DNA of 64,000 nucleotides from Oxyruncus cristatus (lineage: Eukaryota; Chordata; Aves; Passeriformes; Cotingidae). Position 1 is the stretch's first letter; each line of letters begins with the position of its first letter. The notes below the pieces were generated by a model. That model did not search any database and was not told where the DNA came from. It saw only the letters and a list, made by a program, of their open reading frames with translations. Shown one piece after another: positions 25,001 to 37,200 of the stretch. The translations under genes were made by a program, and so were the position numbers. The stretch lies in contig VXAY01006162.1 in the NCBI GenBank assembly GCA_013399855.1, forward strand, positions 884,924-948,923. Reading direction: 5' to 3'.

Positions 25001-28000
25001 TAGTTGCAGCTTGCTGTGTATCTTCAGGTGCCTTAGGGTAATTAATTTTCATGTGTTAAGTACAACTGCCCCTATAGTTAGGTGGGAATACTTTGCTCTT
25101 TGGATTGAATGTAGCTCTCCTCCTTCCCCTGGACACTTTAAGCTTTCTGAAAATAGCCTTGCTTTGATTAGTTGTCTTGTGTTTTGCCAGCTGCTTGGGG
25201 AGCCAAAAGTTGAAATTTTTCTAATTTATTTTATTTGAGGAGATACTACCTTGCTGCTTAGGGCTGTGTGCTTGGGCCAAGCATTAAATGCTTTAGTCCT
25301 GTTTAGTAATAGCAGAGAATATCCTCCTCTCTAATTTTGAAAACATCTCTGAGACTCAGAGGACCCGTGATTGTGTCCCATGTTTTGTCCTGGCGGGTTA
25401 AAAAGCCATAAAGCACCTTGCCTGCTAATCCCCTGCAGAACATGAAATTAAAATGAAGGTTGTGCATCAGAAATACGAGATTTGATCAATCATTAAAAAT
25501 CCCCTGGGAAAAGAAATACCTCTTTAGATACCTGTGGGGTATTTTGTAACTCTGTAGATTCCATTCCTTTTTCAATGATATTTCATGACTACATTTTACA
25601 TGAGGACTAAGAATTTGAGCTGCTAATTGGTGCTCTGTGTATCCCATGTTTATTTTTAATACCTTTTCTGCTGTTTTCATGGGAAGGCTCTTTTAACTTT
25701 ATTAACTTTGCAGGTGCTGTGAATATTGACTGAATTTTTCTGTTAATGAAATGAGCTTAAATGTGAAAAGAAGTCCTTGAATGCTCGTTTTTACCTGTGG
25801 GCACTTTCACCTGTTGATGTGCATTTGCATTGCTGGGAAAAAATGAGCCTGCAAGGGAACTCTGCTGAGCCCTTTTTCATTTGGGATTCAGGGCAGCTTG
25901 TTTGGCTTCCTTTTGGGTGCTTTTCTGTAAGTCACTCGGTCACAATTCCCCCTAAAGATTTTATAGTGACCTTTCATTTAATGTGTGCGACGTTTTCAAC
26001 TGTGGGCTAATCCAGGGAGGTTTTAGATAAGCTTTTATCAGATTAATGAGGAGTTGATTTTTTTTTTTCCCCCCCACTGAGATAGGAGGGAGTTACAATT
26101 CTGCACAGGTTTATGTTCTGCCTCACCATTTACCCTTTCCACAGGATGTAACTTTTTATGTGTAGTCTTTTCATGGTTTATTTATTACAGAAATAAAACA
26201 TCTTCGGTTGAGATGCAGAACCGCTGCAGCACCAGAAGACTCTGATTTAGTCTTTCCTCCCTTTAAGAAGAGAACAAACCCACCAGCTGTTTATTTATTG
26301 CTCAGAATTGTAAGACCATTGGGTGTTTTGGGGTTGTTGTTTTTTTTTCTCTCACCTTTGGCATGCAAGGGTGATTCTGAAGCAAGTGCTTCAGCCTGGC
26401 AGTACAGAACTTCTGGGAAGAAAAGTGGGAGAAGCTGGCTTGAGGCTGGGACAGAAGTTTGCCTCCGAGTCTGCTCTGGTTTTAATGTGTCTATTCCTGA
26501 ATCCCTTGCTGCAGGAATTTCACATCTGGCTCTGTAAATCCTTCTTTTTCTGGGGCGTTTCTCTTCTCACTCGTGGTCTTTGGGATAATTTTGATGGCAA
26601 CAAGTAGTTACCTGGGAAAATATGTATTTGAGTGTACATTTTAAAGGCAGCAATATATGATATGGGAAATGACTGAATCTCCAAAATCTGTGATGAAGGG
26701 GGAGAGGAGGGTTTTGGTGGTGGTTTTGTCACTCTTTTGGTTTGTTCTGGGAATTAGTGAAAGGTCCCTTTGAACTGTTCAATGTTAAATGTTTTGGAAG
26801 GAAAAGATTCTACTTGTTGCCTGCAATTACAAATGGTAAAGAAACAATAGAGTTCATAGGAGGAGAACACGGGAATGGAGGAAGTATCATGTACCAGAAT
26901 TTTTATTTGTTCTCATTGTACCGACTGGGAGTAAATGTTCTTTAATATAATTACACTCTGGTGCTGTTTGAATCTCCTCCAAAGAGCAGAGCTTTGCTTA
27001 AAAACTTCTTTTATTTCTTCTCTTTGGGGACACGTTCGATTCCTTACAAATACTGCTGCACTTCAGCCTGCAGGAAGTCATGAAATAAGAAGAATTTAAT
27101 TTTTTCTGAGTTTCTGGTCAACCTTTAACTGCTCAGCTTTCTGTGTTTGTCAAAATTAGACCGAAGTGCAGCTTTTAAAGTTTTCGGTGTGAGTGATGTG
27201 TCATGGAAGAAGAACAGGAAAGAATAACAATTCTTTTATCAGTAGAGGCAGAGAAACTACTGTGGTAACTGACCTTTCTCAGGTCTTTGGGGAAAATGTT
27301 AATGTAGAATAGACTCGCTTAGCTGACATTAAACGGTTTTTATTTGTTTATGTTTGAAGCATTGTAAATACAAGCTTGTATTTGGGACCTTATTTTGAAG
27401 ACTCTCCTTATTTGCCATTGCAATTTTTCTTGACCTTTCTGTCCTGGACTTACAATGACACTTATTTGTCCTTTGATAAGTTTATAGTTCTCATTAAAAG
27501 TATCATCTCATGGAGAAGACTCTAAAATCTTGCTTAGAATCCCTCTTTTAAGTATCACTTAAATGCTGGTTATTTAACTGAAATTGTTCTGAACTTAAAA
27601 GCATTCACACAAAAATATATATTTTTTTTTTTAATGAAGCTCAGAGAATTCCTGCAGGAGGTGGTTTAGGTCTTAACCATCTTAGCTCTGATAACCTGGG
27701 TTACCTCTCTGTGTGCTGTGTGTGCATAATATAATCCTTTCTTTTAATACTATTTGCTGTTGATACCAACTTTTTCATTTGCCCTTGGACTTAAAACGGG
27801 CTTTATCGGGGTTTTGCTCCTCTTCCCCCCCCGTATCTCAAATCCCGTTGCATGAACCTGAAAGGTGAAGCAAAACTTCCTTCTTCCTGCTGGAAAGGGA
27901 GGTTGAAGTCTCCTCTCCAGGCTGGGTAACTGGATCCCTGACACGAGGGATCCCAGGGCTGTTGTGTGGTTGTAATTACCAACCCTGGCTCTGTAGTTCA

Positions 28001-31000
28001 TCTAAAAGTAATGACTAATGGATGTGAAAGGAACAGTGGATGTTAACCATGGAATACATTAACTCATGGAGATGCCGAGGGAATTTAATTGGTTGTAATT
28101 AGAAATTCGAATGGGGGTAGGAAAGAATCTTAAATTTTGGGGTTTGTATCCTTTTTTTGTCTTCTGTGGTATAGATCTGCTGGGTGGGATGAAATTCCTG
28201 TGGCAGATAATGTCCCAGCAGCTGTGAGCTCTGCTTCAGGGAGGCTATTCTGGGCTGAACGGGAACTGGCTTTCTAGACTGTTTCTGTGGCAAAGGACTG
28301 CTTTTCACTAGTGCTGTGCTTGGTTTTGAAGGACCTGAAATGAAGACTTCCAGCTCTTAAGAGAAGGACTTCTGTCTGCTGCTGAGAGCTCTGTTACTTA
28401 TTTTAAAGAGCTATAAAGAATTGCAACAGTTCTCCCACATATCTCGGTGTTGGGAGGAAGGTACTGGTTAAGTCTCCAGTAAATCAAGTGGAATCTGGAA
28501 TTTCTGGGAGCAGATACGAATTTCAGAACGTGTTGGCCTGTGCAGGTGTTCCCAATCTGGGAAAGATTTAGCATGAAGTCACATTGTGGCATTATCAATA
28601 AACAAATTAGTGGTTTCCTGAACAGCATTTAGGGCTTGTTCTTCTGGCACAACTGGCAGATACAGGGGAAAGTATTACAGAGCTGTTTAATAACCTGTAA
28701 GGCTTTTCCTTTACTTAGGAGGAAAGGAATTTCTGTTTTGTGGAAAACACATTTTTTTTGGTCTGTGTTTAGTAGCAACCAGCAGGGAGAATACAAGGGT
28801 TGAACCCTGCTGGCCATTTTAGTGAAAGCATTTGGTAACACAGTGTGCCCTGTACCCTTTCCCCCTCATGTAGATGTTGCAATAAGTAATAGCAATGGGA
28901 TGGGAATAGTTGGCTGCTGCAGTGCATGTGAATTTAGTTACCCAATCTGGGCTGTTTCTCCAGCTGAATGATTATGAAAGGCATTGAACTGCTCTCCTGA
29001 ATATACCTTAATTAGTAACTGTGGCCAAGTTGAACTGTGGGTAAAACAAGCGTGGTGGATGCAACTCTGACCTTTGAAGTTAGTTCCTAGTTTGCTGCCT
29101 TGCGTTGGCTGATTCACTTTCTAAATTGTTAATGTGAAAATAATTGCTGTGCCTCATCTATCAAGTTGAATGTGTAATTGTCTGAAACAGGCACTTCAGT
29201 GCACCGTGTGCTTTCTGGGGCTCAGCTGAAGAAGAGTGGGGGGTGTGTTTGTCCACTGCAGGGTTTGCCAGTTCAGGAGAAGTTGGGCGCAAGGACAGAC
29301 TGCTGGGTGCTCAGCTCTTCCTGCAAACACTCCCAATTAGTCATTCCTGCTGTGGGGGAGAGCACGTGTTACTGGAGTGACGCTCCAAGAAGGTGCCATG
29401 GCCTGACCCACACCAGCCTCTCCCTGGGTGTCCCTGTTCGTCTCCAGGTGCATCCTGGGGTGTTGGAGACGTGTTGCCACCTGGGTAAAAACACATCCTC
29501 AGGAAAGGGCTGGGCAAGGAATGTTTTCTGTTCCCAGGCAGCTGCATGCCCTGTTTGCCTGGTTCGCCGTTTCCTGCTGTAGCTTTAAAAGCACTGCCTG
29601 TAGGAGAGGATTGTGAACTGCCGGGCTGTGGGTGATGGGGTGCAGTGCCTTGGGGTCACAAGTGGAACATGGCAGCAGTTGGTTGGCAGCTCTCTCATTC
29701 CACCCTTCAAAAGCATCCACTTCGGGGCGAAGGAATTATTTTCTGAGCGGCCTTCTTCCCTTCCAGGCAGAAGTTCATGTTTTGAATCATTTGAAGCCTG
29801 AGGATCCGAGATGATTATTATTCAGTTCTGCCTGCCACATAAATAAAACTGATACCTTGCATCCTCAGAATGAGCAACAGAAAAACCCTGAGGAGGCAGC
29901 CAGAGGAGGCGGGGACGGTTTGGCCTTCAAAAGAAGGACCAAAGCAAACCTGTGCTTCTGCAAGCACTGATGTGGTTTGGAGTTGTGCCACTTCAGATGG
30001 GGAGGGAACAGTCAGGTCTTCAAACAGGTGGGAGAGGAGCTGAGGCATAGGAGAAATGGGAAGCAATGAGTGAGGAAAATGTAGCCAGAAATCAGTAAGA
30101 AGTGAATCTGTTAGAATGATTTCAGGAGTAAAAATGTACCTAATGAAATATCTTTGTTATCAAAACCAAACAAAAGTGAAAGAGCCGTGCTGGAAAAGCT
30201 TTTCAGCATCTCTTTGGGGGAAAAAAAAAAAACCAATGAAAAAACCAACCAACAAACAAAACCCTAAATCCTTCACAGCAAAACAGGAGTTGTGACCAAG
30301 AATGACTTGGAAACATGTGCTTTTATAAGATATAATTCATGCTATAGTAAGATGCTTAGGGTAGGCAAATAGTGGCTAATCAGGAATTTCCTTCCTCCCT
30401 GTGTTAACTAGTTAATCATGATGTTAAGAAAGTCTTGCTTGTTCAGTAAGGAGTACGATCTCTTTTCAGTACATTTGGTGTGTGCAAGTAAAGTTCATCT
30501 GTTTTGGGTCATTAGCACTGCATTAGCGCAGCGTGGCAACCGGTGTTTAAACACGAGGTAATTAACTGCACAGTGCCAACACAGTGTGCTGAAGAGCCAT
30601 CCAAACCCATCAAGTTCTAGCTGATACAAAATACCACACTGGAAATGCTCTTGGGAAGGAAATTTTTCACCTGTTTTGCTAAGTTATCGATAAGTGGGTA
30701 GTGCCAAATGGCAGAAGAGCATCCTATGCAAGGGGGTTTTTTTTGGGGGGAAGGGGGTTGGGTTTCTTTTCTTCCTCAGTGTATAGTTCCGCAATGGCTC
30801 AATGACATGGAAGGTGTGTAGGTTTTTTTGTATTTGCAAATTTTGGTTTATTGATTTTTGCAATTTCACTACTGGCACAAAATATTAAAGGTGCGTGATA
30901 GCTGATGGCCCAGCACCAGGGAAGTGGAAATGGAGTTGGATACATATTGTGTCTAGTAGTAGGCTTCTCAGTCCCCCAAATAAATTTGGGTGCACTTGTC

Positions 31001-32627
31001 TCAAAAATGGGGTGATTTGCCATTTGAACTACATGCAGTGGAACTGTGTCCAAAGGCAGTGTGGATCCTGGATGCTGGTGGTTCCCAGGTTGCTAATGCA
31101 ATGGGAAATGAAAGACCAAATATCTCACCAACTTTAGCCCTCACCAAGATATATATGCACATGACTGATAATATACAGCCCGATTGGGAAGGGCACAAAT
31201 GCTCGAAGAAGCAAGGAATAAACTAGTCAACAGTTGAGGAGCCATAAAATGGGCAACTATAGTGAGTAGGAAGTTGTGGGCAGTATTCCCTCCTGTTCCA
31301 GCATTACTGGGTAAGCTGTGTAGCAGAGATCTGCTGTTTTAAAATGTTTCACCCAGCTTCTTTTACTGACAGGCTAAAAAACATTTACATGAGCAGCTCT
31401 GTTGGGAAGTCTAAAGGGCTGCAACCTTTAGTGGGGTGATGATGCCGAACAGGTGGCACAGCCTTGCTGGATAATACAATCTGATATCACAACTGTTTGT
31501 GAAGTGCACATTTCTTCACCACCACATAATCCTTCTCCTGAGCTGCTCTTTAAACGTCAGCAAAGGCCTCTCATTAATTCAGCCTGACAGTTTGATTACA
31601 GCGTTTTAACAGCTTCTGAAAAATAATTCAGTTACTGAGGTGGTAAACTCTCTGTCTTGGCAGTGGAGATAAAGTGCTGCCTCACAGCCGGAGAGGCAGA
31701 GCTAATCCTGGAATTCCTGATCCATCTCTGGCCGTGGTCACCAGTAGTTGAAATGTGTGGCATTTCCTCCCCATGTAAATATATGCAAAGTCCACTTTCT
31801 TGGTCAGTAAAATTTTTGAAATAATGTGCTTCCCCCATGTGAAGGTTTTTACGTGTTTCAGTCTTTCCTCTGAGTTTCAAATGTGCTTTAGTTGAAAGAA
31901 ATAGGAAGTATTAATTATTGCCTGCTGAAGGAACTGAGAGTCAGGAGTGAAGGATTTCAGTGTGTTGGGGTGGGATGGGGCTTCTGGAACTCAGAGCTGC
32001 ATTTAATGGGGAAAATATGGAAGTGGTGCTTTGGAGATGAACTGTAATTTCAGAACACTGGAAGATGATTTTGACAGCGTGGCACTTGTTAATATTGCCG
32101 TTTTGTGCTGTGGGGAAATACATAGTAAACAGTAACCTAGATCTGTAAGTCTGAGCGGAAGGGTGTTCTGCTTGGGTTTTTCTGAATTTTTTTTTTTTTC
32201 CCCTACCTAAAATTGTATCATTCTTCCTTCAAGATCACCTAAGGAGGGTCTACAGTGCTCTCCATGCCTATCCATGATTGCCAATTGCCCTAAGCCTTTT
32301 TTTTCTCCCTGTCTTCCTTTCAATCTGTTCTTGCATTCAGTGGTAATAAAAATGAGATATTTAAGGAGATGCAGAGGAAGTGTTAACTAAAATATAGATT
32401 TGCTTTATTCAATGAAATAAATCTACAGTAAATTTCTTTAGTATCAGTCCATAATTTGACCAGACAGCTGTAAATCCAGTGCGATGGAGAGCGTCCAGAG
32501 CGTTTTAATTTTCAACTGGCTGACCTGTTCTTATAGGTTGTCTCTTGTGTTTGGCTCAACACTTGTAAATAAGGTATTCGAAGGGTGAAAAAAATGCATT
32601 TAACACAGTACTGCATTTTCTCCACAG
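16051..32627 (+). other. TEX2: TEX2 intron 1 (non-coding)
   Basis: This is at least 16.5 kb between the promoter island and the first coding exon. I see no coding exon of another gene. It contains a 14-bp direct duplication near 17687-17712, a 30-bp tandem duplication at 18586-18641, an A-rich stretch near 30222-30266 and a pyrimidine run near 32189-32210. Two overlapping unrecognised + strand frames lie at 30895-31226. The intron ends in a normal acceptor (TTTCTCCACAG). Confidence 0.7.
18586..18641. repeat. 30-bp tandem duplication in intron 1
   Basis: TTCTTTACCATCACCTTTA starts at 18586 and again at 18616, both followed by a TCTCTG ending. Two near-identical 30-bp units are present, which looks like a recent local duplication with no evident function. 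Confidence 0.85.
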
Positions 32628-34282
32628 ACTCTGACGCATCTCTGGAACCTGCAATGACAAGTCGGAACAGTAGCCATGCAGAGAAAACTGGTGAAATGTC
32701 CTCAAAGCAGTCAACACCAAAAGTGCAGGTCCAACGATCTGTCTCCCAAGAAACCATCACTATTCATTTCTCTGCATTTGGGAAGGAGGAAGAAGAGGAG
32801 GAAGAGGAGTTTAAGGAGTTTCTTGATGAGGAACTAGATGACCAAAGCATTGTAACAGCACTTGAAGCCAAGGAAGACCTCTGCTTTGAGCATCCCGGCC
32901 ATGACTTTTCTGGTCCAGCTACCTCGCTTAACGTGGCCAACTCTGCATCACTGCTGTCCTCATCACCTGCAGTTCCGCCAACTGCAGAGACTGTGACGCT
33001 CTTGGATTCTCCTTCTGCGTCCCGAGTGTTCAGTGCAGTGCCACTGGTCCTGTCTCCATCGTCACACTCATGTCACACAGTTGACGTATCAGGTGCATCT
33101 GTGGCGTATCAGGTGGGATCTGTGGAACAGAAATCCAGCCTGTCGTCTTCCCCATCCTCATCCCCTTCCAGATCTACTGGGTCATCCACAGTTTCTAGTT
33201 CCAGGCCTTTTAAGGGGTTAGTCAAGTCCCTTTCAACAGATGTGGAACCCAAAGAACCCACCCCACCGATGCGACATAGACAGCTAATGAAAACCTTGGT
33301 GAAATCTCTGTCCACAGACACTTCTAAACAAGAGTCTGAAGCTGTGTCTTACAGGCCACCTGACTCGAAACTGAACTTGCATCTGTTCAAACAGTTCACT
33401 CAACCTCGAGCTACAGGTGGTGATTCTAAAACTGCCCCCTCCTCTCCATTAACATCCCCCTCTGACACCCGTTCCTTTTTTAAAGTACCCGAAATGGAGG
33501 CTAAAATCGAAGATACTAAAAGACGCCTTTCTGAGGTAATGTATGAGCCTCTTCAGCTGCTCAGTAAAATAATGGGTGATGAAAGTAGTAGCCACAGGCC
33601 CAAAGCCTTATCTTCAAGTGCTTCAGAACTCTCAAACCTTTCCAGTTTGAACGGCCATTTGGAAAGCAATAACAACTACAGCATTAAGGAGGAGGAGTGT
33701 GACTCGGAAGGGGACATCTCTGCAGGTGACTCTGTGACTAAGGGTGATCAGTCAAAGGCTGCTGAGGAACATGCAAGAGAGACAGAGACCCCAAGCTCTC
33801 AGTCTTCAAGCACAAAGGACGTGAGTTCGAAACCTTCACTCGTACTTGAAAAATGTTCGTTGTCTGCACTAGTGAGCAGGGAGGATGAGGAGTTTTGTGA
33901 ACTGTATTCTGAGGACTTCCTCTTGCTAGAGGATGAAAGCAAAACTGATAAACCTGCTGAAACTGTGGTGGATCCCGAGATGACTGAGGAAACTGTTACT
34001 ATGCTCAGTAGTGAAGATGAAAATAACCTGGATGTGCAACAGCCTAAACCACCGTTGAAAACTTTGTATGTCTTAACACTGTTAGTCTATGCTTATTTAA
34101 TTATCCCTCTCCCTGGCTACTTAAGTGGACTCTTACTTGGAATGGCCCTTGGATTTATGGTAGCTGTCTGTGTGATTTGGCTTGTTACTCCACGTACTCA
34201 TGAATATCTCAAATTTCATAAAAGTATGAAAAAGCGATGGAATACAGGAGCTCTAGACATCAAAGAACCTGAAATACTGAAG
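32628..34282 (+). CDS. TEX2: TEX2 coding exon 1 (26 nt 5'UTR plus residues 1-543)
   Basis: The acceptor CCACAG ends at 32627, and 26 untranslated bases precede the ATG at 32654. The exon encodes the whole disordered N-terminal half and the membrane hairpin. The hairpin (residues about 470-511, DNA from 34061) has two hydrophobic stretches broken at a Pro-Leu-Pro-Gly turn, and is followed by a basic His/Lys/Arg-rich segment. A helical charged segment at 279-295 (PEMEAKIEDTKRRLSEV) is strongly conserved in the family. The donor after Lys543 is AAG/GTGAGG, phase 0. The open frame that runs 38 codons on past the donor is read-through into the intron, and the 23 codons upstream of the ATG include intron. 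Confidence 0.96.
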
Positions 34283-37200
34283 GTGAGGTCATGGCATTTT
34301 GCTTGTGTTTGTGTGCATTACTTTGAGTAGAAGGAATAAACTGGATTTATTCCGAAGGTGGAAATGAGCTGAATTATCCCCATTTGTAAATAGAGTTTTG
34401 TTTTAGGGTCAGGTGGCTTTGACAGGGGCACAGATGGTTTAGTATCCGAGAAAATGTAAGATTTCAGTGTCCTTAAGGATTAGTAGAAAATGGAATTTCT
34501 TCAAAAGTAAAAGGGCAAATGGTTTTGCTGATGGATTTGAAATGATCCATCTGAATTACTGAGAGCAAGTAGTGTCAGAGTTTAGTGTGTAAAACAACAT
34601 TTGTTCTTGAAGCTGCATTTTGGGAGATCTGTTTTGTTTCTGGGATATTTTAGTGTCTAGGCAGTAATTTGTCTTGTCTGTTCAGTCTAAGCAGAGTCAG
34701 AAGCGTTGTGTTCAAGTGCAGAATAGAGAGTTGGAGAGCATATGGAATTCTCCTCAAACACGAGCTAATTAGGATGGGAGGAGGAATTACAGTTCAGCAA
34801 AACATGTGCCTGAGAGCTGGGTTTTAAATGAAGCTCTTAGAGAGTTTATTCTCCCTTCTCTTTGCCCTTCCCCATCTCCACTTCTTGTTCAGATAGTGAC
34901 AGTTCATATGTCTGGCTGTCTGTCCAGTTGTGATCCACCACTCAGTTCCGTCAGTGGTTTTGTGCTTGTTGTCCCTGCCCTGCCTGTCCTCATCTCCATC
35001 TCTGATGAATTAATCTTTTCCCAATTGCAGAATTCTGAGCAATAAAGCACCTGCTGGTTTCTCATGTGCTCCAGAAGGGTTTCAGAGTGATAGTGGCACA
35101 ACCTTCGCTTGATATCACTTGCTTAGCAGAGTATTTGTGCAAATGTTAAGTTGAGCTTTCTGAAGATGCATCTCCAGCTGTGTAACAGCACAAATGAATT
35201 TAAATTCAGCCAGTATTGGATATATGCTGGAGAATCTATAGTGTAGTGATAGCTAATCTCATGTGTCTTTAGGTAAACTGAAAAGTTAGAAAAACGAAAT
35301 GCAAAATGCAACTTTTGCTGAATAGAGGCAGCAATTGCACGTCCAGCCCTCGCACTCTCTTGGTGTCGCCTTTTCCCCTTGAATGATATGAGTTGTGGCC
35401 TTTATTTGCTGTTGTGAATGCAGACTGGGCACTCCTGGCTGCCCAGTTGATTTACCTGCTGCTCACGTGGACAAGCTTTCAGTTCTGTCCTTCTTAGTTG
35501 GGTGCCGAAACCCTGAATATAAATGTGCCTCAATCCTTGGAAGCTGCTAAAGGTCCTGATCTTCATTATTGGCTGGTGTTCAGCTGTCTCTGAGATGTTG
35601 CTGGTAGTCAGGAACCTTTAAACTGTGTATTTTAATGCTTTTATCCAGGAGATACATTTTGTGAGAATGGCTGTAGGCAAGGAATGAACAGTGTGGAGAA
35701 GTCTGTATGAATGTAGATTAATGTTTTTTATGACCTGGCAAGTATTTCTTGTGCTCATTAACACACAAAGTAACTGTCTTCAGTATGTAAATGTTTCGGG
35801 ATTTTAAAACCCAGCTCAGTGCCCATATTGTAGTGGAACATAATGTAATGTGATTTAGCAGATTGCAGGTTATTATTCCCACTTCATACAAGGATTTTCT
35901 ATTTGCATCTGTCAAAATGAGTGCTGGACAGTTTAGATCCTGCGAAAAAAGGAGGTAAAGACTTAATCTGTAACAAAACTGAGGGAAACATAGACAAATG
36001 AAACTTGATGCTCTTGCATAAAGATGTTTTTCTTCAGAACTTGTTGGTCTTGTATTCTGGCCTGGCCTGCTGTCATGCAGTTATGATAAATGCTCTGAGT
36101 AAGATCCCTTTATGGGGCTCAAGGAGTTGGGATTCTGCCAAACTGCTGTCAAGCTATTTTTGTCCAAGTGTGTGTGCATTCTCCCCCATGTAAATAACGT
36201 TTGAGAAGTTTGCATTTCCCGAGTTTCAAAAACTAATGGAAAATTCCCCTCAGCAATTGCTGAAATACTTGAACGTTGTTATCGTCTCCCACAAAATCAT
36301 TCCTTGGCAATGGGGAAAAAAATAAATAACTGTGGTGCTGGTTAGTGTGTGTTTCTGTAGAGTTCTGTACTTCCTTCATGTCTTTGGGTTTGGGGGAGAA
36401 CATCAGCCTCAACCAGAAAATGCACAAACCCCCTGCATCGACACCGCATGTTTTCTTTTCTGCTTGTTCTTAGTCTTCGGTTCTCTGGCTTCCTTTTCCT
36501 TTTTTTTTCTTTTTTTTTTCCTCTGCCCACATTATTTTTTTCTCCTTTAATCCATTAGTCTTTCCTAACTTCCTTCTTGGCCTTTCAAGTGTGCATTCCC
36601 TTGTGTTGTGCTGGCTGATACGAAAGGTTTTAAGTAACAGCTAAAAGGGGAATGATAGATTTACCCTTTCCATTAGAAGGAACTTTTAGGAGAACACAGT
36701 GGCAGTGCCTGCTGGAGAAATTGAGCTTTTTGAGCCACAGCTCTGCAGAAAGAGGAGGTTTTTTTATCAGCAGCTATTCCTGAGTACCGTCCAAGGGATT
36801 TCATGTTTGACAGTGGCCTCTGACAGATAAATGTGTTGTCCAGTAAAGGTGATGGTTGCTTCTCCCACCTCAGATCTTGTCAGTAAAGCTCAAAAAGTGC
36901 CTTACATTTTCCCTCATTTATCAAGCAAAACACTATTGCAGGATTTTAAAATAGTGGTAACGTGAGGGATACTAATGGAATTAGTGTGATTTGAGTGTTG
37001 ATTGTATCATTTAATAAGAATGGATATTAATCTGTTAAAATCACTGAGAAGCTTCGGGAACAGTTTTAATTCAGACTTGGAATTGTATTGTGGAAGTGGC
37101 TTTTGCTGATTCTTTTATTTATGTATTTGAAGATATCATAAGTAATGATTTTAAGTCATTTTTCCTTGCAGACGTGGTCTGTGCCCCAAACCCTCTGGGT

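Noticed and set aside
32585..32653. Upstream in-frame ATG codons before the chosen TEX2 start
   Set aside because: They lie in the intron before, or just after, the acceptor at 32627. The family N-terminus begins at the ATG at 32654.
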